A stretch of DNA of 64,000 nucleotides, taken from assembly GCA_019359375.1 (NCBI GenBank), contig JAHHHL010000016.1:62001-126000 (forward strand), written 5' to 3'. The position numbers were made by a program, and so were the translations under genes. A model generated the notes under the pieces. It was not told the origin of the DNA. It did no database searches and worked only from the letters and a program-made list of their open reading frames with translations. This stretch comes from Lyngbya sp. HA4199-MV5 (GTDB lineage Bacteria; Cyanobacteriota; Cyanobacteriia; Leptolyngbyales; Leptolyngbyaceae). Positions 8,493 through 16,515 of the stretch are shown here, one piece after another (the first letter of the stretch is position 1; the number at the start of each line of letters is the position of its first letter).

Positions 8493-9581
8493 GGGCAGCG
8501 AGAATTGAAAGCAGCTTCCTTGACCATACTGACTCTGCACCTGGATGGTGCCGCCCTGAAGTTCGACCAGGCGGCGAGAAATGGCTAACCCAATCCCCGT
8601 GCCGCCAGAATTGCGATCGCGCGATCGATCCGATCGCCAGAATCGCTCAAAGACATGGGGCAGATCGTCTGCGGCAATGCCCTGACCAGTATCAGTCACC
8701 GCGATCCAAAGGTAGTTGTACTGCGTGTAGGCACGCACAGCGATCGTTCCCTGCTCGGTATAGCGCAAGGCGTTGCCCAACAAATTGATGAGTACCTGTT
8801 CTACCCGTGTGGGATCTGCCAGAACGGGAGGTAGGTCGGCGGGACAATCTAAATGCAGCACGGGACCTTCTTCTAGCAATTGATCAGAGAATTTTTGCAC
8901 CAGGGATGCCAGTAAGGGGCGCACATCAACCTTCTGCGTGCGTATGGGCAAATAGCCTGCTTCTGCCTGAGAAAGCTCTTGCAGGTCGTTGACAAGATGG
9001 CGCAGGCGAGCCGTTTCCCTGGCAAGTCGCTGGTAGGTCTCCACTGAGGGGTCGATCGTGCCATCTGCCAGACCCTCCAAATACCCTTCAACGACGGTTA
9101 GTGGGGTTCGTAGCTCGTGCGTTAAATCGCTGACCAGTTCACGCCGTCGTTGCTCGACCCCTTCCAGGTTCGATGCCATGTGGTTAAAACTGAGCGCTAG
9201 ACGGTTTAGCTCTGGAATATCGCTTTTGGGCAACCGTTCTTCTAGATGCCCTGCCGCGAGCTTTTGCGTGACTTCCTCCATTTGAACAAGGGGATGCATG
9301 ATGCGTTTTGCCACCAGATAGCTCAGCCCACCCGCCGCTGTACCGCCGATCGCCACTGACCAGAGTGCTCCTCGACTCCAGGCTGACTCAAATCCCTCCG
9401 TTAACTCCTGCCGGAACAACGTGAGCAGGTTAGAACCGCTTCCCTCCTCCAGTTTTTCGAGGTGCAGCACGAAGAGGCGTGGAGAATACAGCTTGCCCAC
9501 GGTCAGCAGCGTACTTAAGCCCACAATCATGACAATGAGATGGGAGAGGAATAGGCGGGTTCGCAGTCCAAGTCGAGACAT
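8484..9581 (-). CDS. Membrane sensor histidine kinase (HAMP-HisKA-HATPase)
   Basis: The 365-residue kinase has two membrane helices (about 9-29 and 72-92) around a short external loop. A HAMP linker (about 93-145), a dimerisation domain with the phospho-accepting His155 in SDLTHELRTPL, and an ATP-binding domain follow, with N box NLLGNALRYT, G1 DTGQGIA and G2 GGTGIGLAIS. It should phosphorylate a response regulator, but none is encoded nearby, so it is an orphan here. The 40-residue sensor loop gives no hint of the signal. The ATG is directly preceded by a pyrimidine-rich repeat with no Shine-Dalgarno sequence. Confidence 0.9.
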   Translation of the reverse strand: MSRLGLRTRLFLSHLIVMIVGLSTLLTVGKLYSPRLFVLHLEKLEEGSGSNLLTLFRQELTEGFESAWSRGALWSVAIGGTAAGGLSYLVAKRIMHPLVQMEEVTQKLAAGHLEERLPKSDIPELNRLALSFNHMASNLEGVEQRRRELVSDLTHELRTPLTVVEGYLEGLADGTIDPSVETYQRLARETARLRHLVNDLQELSQAEAGYLPIRTQKVDVRPLLASLVQKFSDQLLEEGPVLHLDCPADLPPVLADPTRVEQVLINLLGNALRYTEQGTIAVRAYTQYNYLWIAVTDTGQGIAADDLPHVFERFWRSDRSRDRNSGGTGIGLAISRRLVELQGGTIQVQSQYGQGSCFQFSLPLA

Positions 9582-9750
9582 GAGGGGTGAGGAGAGAGGA
9601 GAGAGGGGTGAGGGGTGAGGAGAGAGGCAAGAGAGTTTTTGGTTTTTAGTTTTATAGCCCTAAAGCCTTGCGGCATAACAGAAATGGGCATTCAAAAAAA
9701 GTTTTTAGAAGGAGTCAAGAACAGCTCATGCACTAACAACTAACAACTAA
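9582..9750. repeat. STRR-type purine/pyrimidine repeat block upstream of the kinase
   Basis: GAGGGGTGAGGAGAGAGG-type iterations (9582-9630) are followed by GTTTTTGGTTTTTAG (near 9640), and then by a segment (about 9703-9750) shared with about 23964-24025 that includes AACAGCTCATGCACTAACAAC. The block abuts the kinase start codon and is interrupted on its right by the 124-bp element. Confidence 0.65.
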
Positions 9751-9874
9751 GGAATGAGAATTAAATAAGATCGACTTTTGGTAGGTTGGGTTGAGGTACG
9801 AAACCCAACGCCCCGGAGATGTTGGGTTTCGCCAAGCTCAACCCAACCTACACAGATTATTTAATCCACGATCC
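9751..9874. mobile_element. MITE-like element, ~124-bp TAA family, copy 1
   Basis: The ends are inverted: GGAATGAGAATTAAATAA on the left, and the reverse complement of the right end is GGATCGTGGATTAAATAA. The centre is the palindromic GTAGGTTGGGTTGAG...CTCAACCCAACCTAC. TAA flanks both sides. The second copy at 30820-30942 is inverted relative to this one. Here the element splits a CTAACAACTAACAACTAA repeat, which is good evidence of insertion. Confidence 0.75.
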
Positions 9875-10063
9875 TAACAACTAACAACTCTTGATCTGAC
9901 CGCTGATAGCTGACCGCTAAATTTCTGATCAGTTCTGTTGTTTGTCTGTTTGATCGGGCGTTCCCTTTAATCCTCCTCGATCGAGATTCAGTCTGCACGT
10001 CTAAGGCATGAAGCTTCCATTCTAGAAGTGCTATAAATCGAACTAGACGCTTATCCTTTGCCT

Positions 10064-11971
10064 ATGTCTCCTACTGACTTACTCTCGCCTCACGCTTTGT
10101 CTCATACGACTCAGGCAAAGTTTGCGGCGCTGCGATCGCTCCTGGTCACTCATCGGCTAGACGGGTACCTTGTGCCTGCGGCAGACGAGCATTTGAATGA
10201 ATATTTGCCAGAAGCCAAACGGCGGCGCATCTGGCTGAGCGGTTTTTCTGGCTCGGCGGGCGATTTGTTGGTCGGGCAAGAGCAGGCATGGCTGTTTGTC
10301 GATTCTCGCTATTACGAGCAGGCTGATCTGGAGGTTGACCCCGCGCTGATGCACGTCTCTAAAGTGGGATTAGAGGAGCAGAAAACGCTGGATGAAACGC
10401 TGGAAAGCTTGGGACGAGAAGCCGCCAAAGTGGGTGGCACCTTTCGGCTGGGCTTTGACCCGTTTACGCTGACGGTAAGCCAGTTTCGCGACTTTGAGAA
10501 ACAGTTGGTACCGTCGGGCGTAATGCTGGTACCGCTCACAGGAAATCTGGTCGATCGCATTCGTCTGCAAGAGCCGTGGCTCAGTGCTGAACCGTTACCT
10601 GCCTACGCTGACTCAAAGCTGTTTTACTTGCCGGATGCTCAGACTGGCGCAACGATCGCCCAAAAGCTCACGCGCCTGAGAGAAGATTTGCAAAAAGCCA
10701 ATGCAGACATTCTGCCGATTACCAGGCTGGATCAGATTGCGTGGCTGTATAACCTGCGCGGTTGGGATGTGCCCTACAACCCTGTCTTCATCGCGTACTC
10801 CATTGTCACGGCAGCGGAGGCGTACCTGTTTACGAACCTCGATCGCATTGCGCCTGACTTGCAAACGTTTTTGCAAACGCAAGTGACTCTCTTGCCCTAT
10901 GAACACTATGCCGAAACCCTGAAAGCATTGGTTGCACAGTCTCCTAATCAGCGGGTGCTGATCGACTCTAGACACACCACAATGGGAACGCAGGCATTGC
11001 TCACCGATCCCGACGCGATCGCCTGCAAGCTGGTGGATGCAAACACCCCGATTGAGGGGATGAAAGCGCGTAAGAATGCGATCGAAGTGGCGCAGATGCA
11101 GCAGGCAAACCTGAAAGCAAGCCGCGCTAAAACTCGCACACTCAAGTGGGTGGATGATCAGCTTAATAGTGGTACCTCCCTGACAGAAGCAGACGTTGCC
11201 GCAACGGTCGAACGTTTTTATGCAGAAGAAGCTGATTTTCAAGGGTTGAGCTTCAACACGATCGCAGGGGCGGGAGCCAATAGTTCGATCGTCCATTACG
11301 GCACCCCAAACCCTCAGCGCGTACTGCATGACGGTGACTTTCTGCTGCTCGATTCGGGCGCACAGTATGCATCGGGCACCACCGACGACACGCGTACCTT
11401 TGTTACGGGCACACCGACCCCAGAGCAGGTAGAGTGCTATACCGAAGTGCTTAAAGCTCACATTAGTTGCGCCATGCAGCGGTTTCCTAAAGGGACGACT
11501 GGGGCACAACTGGATGGCATCACGCGATCGACCCTCTGGTTTGCAGGGCTGGACTATGGGCACGGCACAGGACACGGCGTAGGTGCCTTTCTCAACGTGC
11601 ATGAAGGACCAAATGGCATTAGCAAACGCGTCAGCGAACCGCTTGAACCTGGCATGGTGACAAGCATCGAACCCGGCTTTTATAAATCAGGCTGGGGCGG
11701 CATTCGCCTCGAAAATCTCTATATTGTCAAAGAGTTGCCTGTCGCTAAGGAGCCACCAACTGACAAAAGCCCCGATCCGAATCAGCTTACCTGGTACGGC
11801 TTTGAATCGTTAACCTACATTCCCTTCGACAAACGGCTCATTGATGTAAATCGCCTCAACTCTCGCCAGCGGGAATGGCTGCAACAGTATTATGCGGCGA
11901 TCGTCACGAAACTAACGCCAACCCTCAGCCCAGAGGCCGCTGCATGGCTCGAAGCCGCCTGCGATCTGTGA
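10064..11971 (+). CDS. Xaa-Pro aminopeptidase (aminopeptidase P, three-domain type)
   Basis: This 635-residue cytoplasmic metallopeptidase removes an N-terminal residue preceding proline. It has two creatinase-like N-terminal domains (about 10-160 and 165-320), the pita-bread catalytic domain (about 325-560) and a C-terminal extension (about 565-635), as in eukaryotic-type XPNPEP1. Metal ligands are visible in LLLDSGAQYASGTTDDTRTF (two Asp), GHGTGHGVGAFLNVHEGP (His), SIEPGFY (Glu) and GGIRLEN (Glu). ATG 10064 is chosen over the in-frame TTG 10058; neither has a strong ribosome-binding site. It is divergent from the kinase gene and is followed 92 bases later by a ferredoxin gene. Confidence 0.92.
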   Translation: MSPTDLLSPHALSHTTQAKFAALRSLLVTHRLDGYLVPAADEHLNEYLPEAKRRRIWLSGFSGSAGDLLVGQEQAWLFVDSRYYEQADLEVDPALMHVSKVGLEEQKTLDETLESLGREAAKVGGTFRLGFDPFTLTVSQFRDFEKQLVPSGVMLVPLTGNLVDRIRLQEPWLSAEPLPAYADSKLFYLPDAQTGATIAQKLTRLREDLQKANADILPITRLDQIAWLYNLRGWDVPYNPVFIAYSIVTAAEAYLFTNLDRIAPDLQTFLQTQVTLLPYEHYAETLKALVAQSPNQRVLIDSRHTTMGTQALLTDPDAIACKLVDANTPIEGMKARKNAIEVAQMQQANLKASRAKTRTLKWVDDQLNSGTSLTEADVAATVERFYAEEADFQGLSFNTIAGAGANSSIVHYGTPNPQRVLHDGDFLLLDSGAQYASGTTDDTRTFVTGTPTPEQVECYTEVLKAHISCAMQRFPKGTTGAQLDGITRSTLWFAGLDYGHGTGHGVGAFLNVHEGPNGISKRVSEPLEPGMVTSIEPGFYKSGWGGIRLENLYIVKELPVAKEPPTDKSPDPNQLTWYGFESLTYIPFDKRLIDVNRLNSRQREWLQQYYAAIVTKLTPTLSPEAAAWLEAACDL

Positions 11972-12063
11972 CGACGATCGTGCCTTCACGCCCAGGGAAG
12001 AGTCTTCTAGAGTCAAAAAGCACCACAATAGAAGGGTTACGTTACACATTGGGAGCAACGACC

Positions 12064-12408
12064 ATGCCGACTGTCAAAGCTGAAGGCAAAACGTTCATCT
12101 GTGAAAGTGGAGCTAATCTGCGTCAGGTGATGCTGGACAATGGCGTGGACGTTTATAACGGTGCGGCATCGGTTATTAACTGCCACGGACACGGCACCTG
12201 CGGTACCTGTGCAGTACAGGTTGAAGGGGCTGTTTCACCCATCGAGTGGCTGGAGAAGACACGGCTCTCACTGCCGCCCCATGCGTTAGAAAATGGTCGT
12301 CGGTTGTCTTGCCAGGTCAAAGTTTTAGGCGATGTCACAGTGACCAAGTACGATGGCTTTTGGGGACAAGACGATCGCGTGTTGTGGACTCCCGAACAGG
12401 CTGTTTAA
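12064..12408 (+). CDS. [2Fe-2S] ferredoxin
   Basis: The 114-residue protein carries one [2Fe-2S] cluster, with ligands in CHGHGTCGTC (C-x5-C-x2-C) and a fourth cysteine in GRRLSCQV. The C-x5-C-x2-C spacing is that of adrenodoxin-like and related ferredoxins; plant-type photosynthetic ferredoxins use C-x4-C. It is therefore probably a specialised electron carrier. ATG 12064 has GGGAG 8 bases upstream, and the longer in-frame reading from 11875 overlaps the peptidase gene and lacks homology. It lies downstream of aminopeptidase P and may be read from the same transcript. Confidence 0.88.
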   Translation: MPTVKAEGKTFICESGANLRQVMLDNGVDVYNGAASVINCHGHGTCGTCAVQVEGAVSPIEWLEKTRLSLPPHALENGRRLSCQVKVLGDVTVTKYDGFWGQDDRVLWTPEQAV

Positions 12409-12517
12409 CCCTTTAGGATGGCTCAAATGCGAGCTTTGAGGGATGGGTTGCTGGTGGCGAACGATCGCTGAAACACTCAGCACATAGCTAGAAGTACTAA
12501 ATGCCGGAGAGACTGCT

Positions 12518-12781
12518 ATGAGCCGCTTAGTGATTGCCATCTTAATTTTATTTGCTGTGCTCATTGGGTTGAGGTCTGCCAACTCCTCGCTGTTTCGGCT
12601 CAATTTCTTTAACAACCAGAGTGATAGCCTCGCGCCAGCAACCCGCAATACAGGCTTCAGTGCAGAATCAACCGCTTCCAGTGGTGGTGTCGCTCAAGGA
12701 AACTTTAATCCCGGTCAACCTGACGCAGGCACAACAGCCCTTCCCCCTCAAACTGAGCCAGCCGTTCCTGCCAGGTGGTAG
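12518..12781 (+). CDS. Short secreted or membrane-anchored hypothetical protein
   Basis: The 87-residue product begins with a hydrophobic helix (about 3-19, LVIAILILFAVLIGL), followed by a low-complexity Ser/Thr/Gly/Pro tail ending PAVPARW. It could be a cleaved signal peptide or a single anchor. No family was recognised. It ends 9 bases before the start of thiO on the same strand, so the two may be co-transcribed. The coding assignment rests on the clean hydrophobic start and the tight spacing. Confidence 0.55.
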   Translation: MSRLVIAILILFAVLIGLRSANSSLFRLNFFNNQSDSLAPATRNTGFSAESTASSGGVAQGNFNPGQPDAGTTALPPQTEPAVPARW

Positions 12782-12790
12782 TCGCAGAGC

Positions 12791-14014
12791 ATGACAGCCA
12801 TTTCAGATATCGTCGTCATCGGTGGAGGCGCGATCGGCTTGGCGCTCGCCCTTGAACTGCGTCTACAGGGCGCATCCGTAACCCTTCTCAGCCGTGATCT
12901 CGCTCAAGCTGCCAGTCATGCGGCAGCAGGCATGTTAGCACCGCAAGCAGAACAGCTTTCTCCCGGTGCCATGCTGGAGCTTTGCCTGCGGAGTCGATCG
13001 CTCTACCCAGACTGGACGCAAAAACTGGAAGCCTTAACGGGATTGCCAACGGGCTACTGGGCGTGCGGCATTCTAGCGCCGGTGTATGAAGAGGCAGAAG
13101 GCAGAAGGGAAGAGAGGAGAAAGGGGAGAGGAGAGAGGAGAAAAGCAGGAGAGGTAGGGGGAGCAAGGGAGGATAGGGAGACACGGGGACACGGAGACAC
13201 GGAGATAAGAACAACTCAAAACTCAAAACTTCCACCCCCCACTCCCTACTCCCTACTCCCCACTCCCGCCCACTGGCTCGATCGCGCCTCCATCCATCAC
13301 CAACACCCCGGCTTAAGCAAAGAAGTCATCGGCGGTTGGTGGTATCCCAAAGATGCTCAAGTGGATAATCGATCGCTGACCAAAGCGCTGTGGGTCGCTG
13401 TCCGAGAGGCGGGTGTTGATGTGCAGAAAGGCGTTATCGTTCAAGCCATGCTGTACCAGGGTAGGCAAATCAGCGGGCTACAAACGTCAAACGGCACCTT
13501 CCAGTCGGGACATTACGTGCTGGCAACGGGTGCCTGGTCGCAGGATGTGCTGCCGCTTCCTGTCACGCCGCGCAAGGGACAAATGCTATCGGTACAGGTT
13601 CCGGCTGGTCAAACGTTGCCGTTACAAACCGTGTTGTTTGGCAGCGAAATCTACATCGTGCCCCGACAAGATGGGCGGATCATCATCGGCGCGACGAGTG
13701 AGGATGTTGGTTTTACGCCCGACAATACACCTGAAGGCGTGCAGGCATTGTGGGCGCGATCGCTCCGCCTCTATCCAGCCTTACAACAGTTTCCGATGCA
13801 AGAATGTTGGTGGGGCTTTCGCCCTGCCACACCCGATGAGTTGCCGCTGCTAGGTGCCAGCCCTTACGATAATCTGACACTGGCGACAGGGCATTATCGC
13901 AATGGCATTCTGCTGGCTCCCGTGACGGCGCAACTGATGACCGATCGTATCCTGCATCAACGATCTGATCCATTAGTAGAAGCCTTCCACTGGTCACGAT
14001 TCCGTACCGATTAG
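12791..14014 (+). CDS. thiO: Glycine oxidase ThiO with an internal repeat-derived insertion
   Basis: ThiO is a FAD enzyme that oxidises glycine to dehydroglycine (iminoglycine), the precursor used by ThiG for the thiazole of thiamine. The FAD-binding motif VVIGGGAIGLALALEL is at the N terminus, AAAGMLAPQAE follows, and GGWWYPKDAQVDNRSL, NGTFQSGHYVLATGAWS, RKGQM and ATGHYRNGILLAP are typical of ThiO. The ORF is 407 residues. About 58 of them (near residues 100-158, DNA 13091-13270) are a Glu/Arg/Gly-rich and Pro/Thr-rich insertion encoded by a dispersed repeat; without it the length is the usual ~350. The frame stays open across the insertion. Many cyanobacteria have ThiO fused to ThiG; here thiG is separate, 4.9 kb downstream. 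Confidence 0.92.
   Translation: MTAISDIVVIGGGAIGLALALELRLQGASVTLLSRDLAQAASHAAAGMLAPQAEQLSPGAMLELCLRSRSLYPDWTQKLEALTGLPTGYWACGILAPVYEEAEGRREERRKGRGERRKAGEVGGAREDRETRGHGDTEIRTTQNSKLPPPTPYSLLPTPAHWLDRASIHHQHPGLSKEVIGGWWYPKDAQVDNRSLTKALWVAVREAGVDVQKGVIVQAMLYQGRQISGLQTSNGTFQSGHYVLATGAWSQDVLPLPVTPRKGQMLSVQVPAGQTLPLQTVLFGSEIYIVPRQDGRIIIGATSEDVGFTPDNTPEGVQALWARSLRLYPALQQFPMQECWWGFRPATPDELPLLGASPYDNLTLATGHYRNGILLAPVTAQLMTDRILHQRSDPLVEAFHWSRFRTD
13091..13270 (+). repeat. STRR-type repeat inserted in frame in thiO
   Basis: A purine-rich half (GGCAGAAGGCAGAAGGGAAG and similar) leads to the centre AACTCAAAACTCAAAACT, followed by the pyrimidine heptamers ACTCCCT/ACTCCCC. The same three-part structure is intergenic near 23.1 kb and is inside speA at 52541-52693. 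In both genes the centre is read in the same frame, giving KTQNS or TTQNS. Confidence 0.85.
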
Positions 14015-14106
14015 ATAGATGCCTTTGCTCGATCGCACTCCCATAGAAAACATCAGAATATCGGATGAGCTTATTCACACCTTTGTGACTAAGCTGGCAC
14101 TTTTGT

Positions 14107-14143
14107 CTTTAAAGATCGTTTTGTATTTAAGCAATCTTTAAAG
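14107..14143. terminator. Inverted repeat between convergent genes, possible bidirectional terminator
   Basis: CTTTAAAGAT (14107-14116) and ATCTTTAAAG (14134-14143) form a perfect 10-bp stem around a 17-base loop. It overlaps the last codons of the glycosyltransferase gene and lies about 90 bases past thiO. The stem is AT-rich, so the terminator assignment is tentative. Confidence 0.4.
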
Positions 14144-15233
14144 CATGGAGGTATTTACGAACTACCGTTTCCAGCTCAAACTGATGCAGCCAACTTGGAT
14201 CAATTAACCTCGGCTGACCAGATAAAACTTTTAAAATTGCGTCTCCCATCGCTTCATTATTGCCGACAGGAACCAGATAACCATACTTACCATTTGCTAA
14301 AATCTCTGCGGGTCCGCTCTTACAGTCAGTCGAAACAATCGGTATCTTTAGCGCCATTGCTTCGACTAAAACATTCCCAAATCCTTCCCAAGCTGATGAC
14401 AGAACAAACACAGACGACCTTTTCATGTAGGCGTAGGGGTTGTCTACATGCCCTAGCAGAGCTACATCAGCTTCCAAACCCATCTGCTTAATGAGTACTT
14501 CTAGATTTTGACGCTCTGGACCCCAGCCAAGAATAACGAGACGAGCTGGAGTAAATTGGCGTACCTTTGAAAAAGCCCGGATTAGAGTCGGAAAGTCTTT
14601 TTGCTCTTCTAGTTTGCCAACACCCAAGACTACTGGTAAATCTGGTGTAGTGAACCACGGATGCTGTACGTTCTCTTCAGCTTTGACCAAAATATCAGCG
14701 GGAATCGCTGGGTTATAAATTGTTTGAATGCGCTCTGATGCCACAGAGGCAGTGGACGCTAAGTCATCAGCAACGCCTTGCGAAACTGCCACAACTCCAT
14801 CTGACAGAGGATACAAGAGACGAGCAAAAAGAGGTGTTAGCCGCCCCTTTAGCTTGGTTGCATTTTGAACCGTTTGGGAAAGCTGATTCCGTTCCGATAC
14901 AACAACGCGTGTGGCTACTCCAGCAATGTATTTTGCTAAAACAGCAATTTCATTCTGGTAGTGGTCAGTCGCCAACAACGCATGAGGGCGCTCTTCCTGT
15001 AAGTAGCGCACCAAACTAGGCAGGCTCTTATACAGCGTTGATGCCTTTAAATCAACCACCCTTGCTTCCGCGGGCATCTTCCACAAGTGTGGGCTTTCAC
15101 CGCGATTTAGAACTAAATCAACTTTGATGCCTAGTTTAACAAAGCCATGAGCGAGGTTAGCAGTCACTTGCTCAATACCACCACCACCGAAAGAACCAAG
15201 AAAGAATGCTACAGGGGCTTGAGCTTTAAACAT
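14127..15233 (-). CDS. GT4-type glycosyltransferase
   Basis: The 368-residue enzyme has the GT-B fold of family 4. The N-terminal acceptor domain contains the glycine-rich FFLGSFGGGGIEQVTANLAHG. The C-terminal nucleotide-sugar domain has VLGVGKLEEQKDFPTLIRAF, the EGFGNVLVEAMALKIPIVSTD region with its E-x7-E motif, and GYLVPVGN. It should transfer a sugar from an NDP-sugar to a lipid or polysaccharide at the inner face of the membrane. It stands alone, so the product is unknown. ATG 15233 (MFKAQAP) is preferred over the longer TTG 15269 reading. Confidence 0.87.
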   Translation of the reverse strand: MFKAQAPVAFFLGSFGGGGIEQVTANLAHGFVKLGIKVDLVLNRGESPHLWKMPAEARVVDLKASTLYKSLPSLVRYLQEERPHALLATDHYQNEIAVLAKYIAGVATRVVVSERNQLSQTVQNATKLKGRLTPLFARLLYPLSDGVVAVSQGVADDLASTASVASERIQTIYNPAIPADILVKAEENVQHPWFTTPDLPVVLGVGKLEEQKDFPTLIRAFSKVRQFTPARLVILGWGPERQNLEVLIKQMGLEADVALLGHVDNPYAYMKRSSVFVLSSAWEGFGNVLVEAMALKIPIVSTDCKSGPAEILANGKYGYLVPVGNNEAMGDAILKVLSGQPRLIDPSWLHQFELETVVRKYLHALKIA

Positions 15234-15316
15234 AGTGCAATCAGGTGCGAACTGTCTGAATAGAGTCAATGACCAAGAGTTCTGAAAATAGCGATCAAAC
15301 CCTGAATTTCTCCACC

Positions 15317-15450
15317 CGCTTTATTTAAGCTTTATGCCGTGGGACTGTTTCTGCTACATGCACGACTCGTATAGCTACCGCTGCCTTTGGCTCGAAACGC
15401 ATTTTCAAGAGAAAAATGCCGTGCAGCAAATTTAAAGCTTAAATAAAGCG
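15317..15450. repeat. 134-bp element bounded by an 18-bp perfect inverted repeat
   Basis: CGCTTTATTTAAGCTTTA at 15317-15334 is repeated in perfect inverted form at 15433-15450. ATGCCGTG follows the left arm and occurs again shortly before the right arm. No coding sequence lies inside. It may be a further small inverted-repeat element or a long hairpin; no second copy was noticed. The rest of 15234-15613 shows nothing recognisable. Confidence 0.55.
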
Positions 15451-15613
15451 CAGCACTCATTCAGAATCTGCCTAATTTTGTTTTTCGGAATAATTTGCTG
15501 CACATCCTGAGAAAATTCAAGCCCTTCCCACTTGCTTACAAAAAGCATCAGAATGTTGAGTCAACGCGCTCGCTGGCTTCTCCGCTGCCAATTTGATTTA
15601 TGGAGAGGAGTGG

Positions 15614-15799
15614 TTAGACCGCTTCGCCACTGCTACCCAGCTTTCTTTGCAGGATCGCATCCATTTCTCTTAAGTCCTCATCGGTCTTGGGAAACCGAAA
15701 CTTTGGACTGTTGGGATTGCCCCGTTTGATTAGAGCCTCGATCGCCTCGTCATCACCCCGATGAGCCAGAACATAGACTCTCAGTTCTTGACGAGTCAT
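15614..15799 (-). CDS. Small conserved cyanobacterial protein, DUF6887-like
   Basis: This 61-residue protein reads MTRQELRVYVLAHRGDDEAI, then FRFPKTDEDLREMDAIL. The pattern of an N-terminal helix RQELRxYVLxHR followed by P-K-T-x-E-D-L is that of a short family (DUF6887 from memory) that occurs beside nucleases or toxins in cyanobacteria. Function is unknown. It lies 52 bases downstream of the DUF4276 gene on the same strand and could be the third gene of that operon. Confidence 0.6.
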   Translation of the reverse strand: MTRQELRVYVLAHRGDDEAIEALIKRGNPNSPKFRFPKTDEDLREMDAILQRKLGSSGEAV

Positions 15800-15851
15800 T
15801 TTGCTAGAGTCAGGTTTCGCTATCGCTAAACCTCAAGCAACACTACAGTCA

Positions 15852-16511
15852 CTAATGATGCAAATCGCTGACAAAACGAAGCTTATCCCGAAAATAGCAA
15901 AAACTTGGAGAGAGATTTTGATCCACATCCATGTAAGGAGAAATTTTCTCAGCCCAATTCACCTTTTCTTTGCCAACTTGCCCACCGAGTCTGGACAGCT
16001 TTAAGCTGCCGCCAGGGAATATAGCATCAGCTAAAGTCTCCCACGTATTACAAATATCATCGTTCTTATACGTATTGAGAATTGTGGATCTTGCGCTTGG
16101 ATAAGCCTTTCTTACCGCGTCCAAATCACCTAAGTACCATGCTTCTCCCTCCTCGATAGCAATGCAAAAATGAGTTTCTGGCTTTGGGTTACATATATTT
16201 ACACAATCGATTAGCTCCTTGCGAAAAGCACTTAGACAGCGGTTATCCAGATCACAGATAACAATTAAAGCGGCAGGATAATCAGGTGTTGCAGCAAATG
16301 TTTTACCGTGTCCTTTAACAAGGCGCGGCAACTGATCAAGTAGGATTCGCTTTTTAGGATCAGACGTTGGCTTTAAGTCTTTAGGGATACGTCCTATTCC
16401 CCTGTATGAGTGAATGCGAAAGGTGTGGTATTCAGCATCAATGATTTTCGGGACAAGAATTTCAAGGGCAATTTTACCCGAAGCGTCCTCAGTAACAATC
16501 TCAAAATGCAT
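15852..16511 (-). CDS. DUF4276 family protein, TOPRIM-like partner of the AAA ATPase
   Basis: The 219-residue protein matches the DUF4276 pattern: an N-terminal strand with acidic residue (MHFEIVTED), VICDLDNRC (the D-x-D of TOPRIM-like folds), AIEEGEAWYLGDLDAVRKAYP, a TWETL helix, and a C-terminal SPSFCYFRDKL. The fold is thought to bind metal and may act as a nuclease or primase-like domain. It starts 4 bases after the stop of the upstream AAA ATPase gene, so the two are translationally linked. The arrangement resembles two-gene anti-phage modules with an ABC-type ATPase plus a TOPRIM effector (PARIS, AbiL, split OLD). A defence role is inference. Confidence 0.8.
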   Translation of the reverse strand: MHFEIVTEDASGKIALEILVPKIIDAEYHTFRIHSYRGIGRIPKDLKPTSDPKKRILLDQLPRLVKGHGKTFAATPDYPAALIVICDLDNRCLSAFRKELIDCVNICNPKPETHFCIAIEEGEAWYLGDLDAVRKAYPSARSTILNTYKNDDICNTWETLADAIFPGGSLKLSRLGGQVGKEKVNWAEKISPYMDVDQNLSPSFCYFRDKLRFVSDLHH

Positions 16512-16515
16512 ATAT

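Noticed and set aside
10613-11602. 329-codon open frame antisense to aminopeptidase P
   Set aside because: No recognisable domains; the sense gene has complete catalytic motifs, so this is a shadow frame in GC-rich coding DNA.
12791-14014. Frameshift or pseudogene interpretation of the thiO insertion
   Set aside because: The frame is open throughout and conserved motifs continue on both sides, so an in-frame insertion is the simpler reading; resequencing could still change this.
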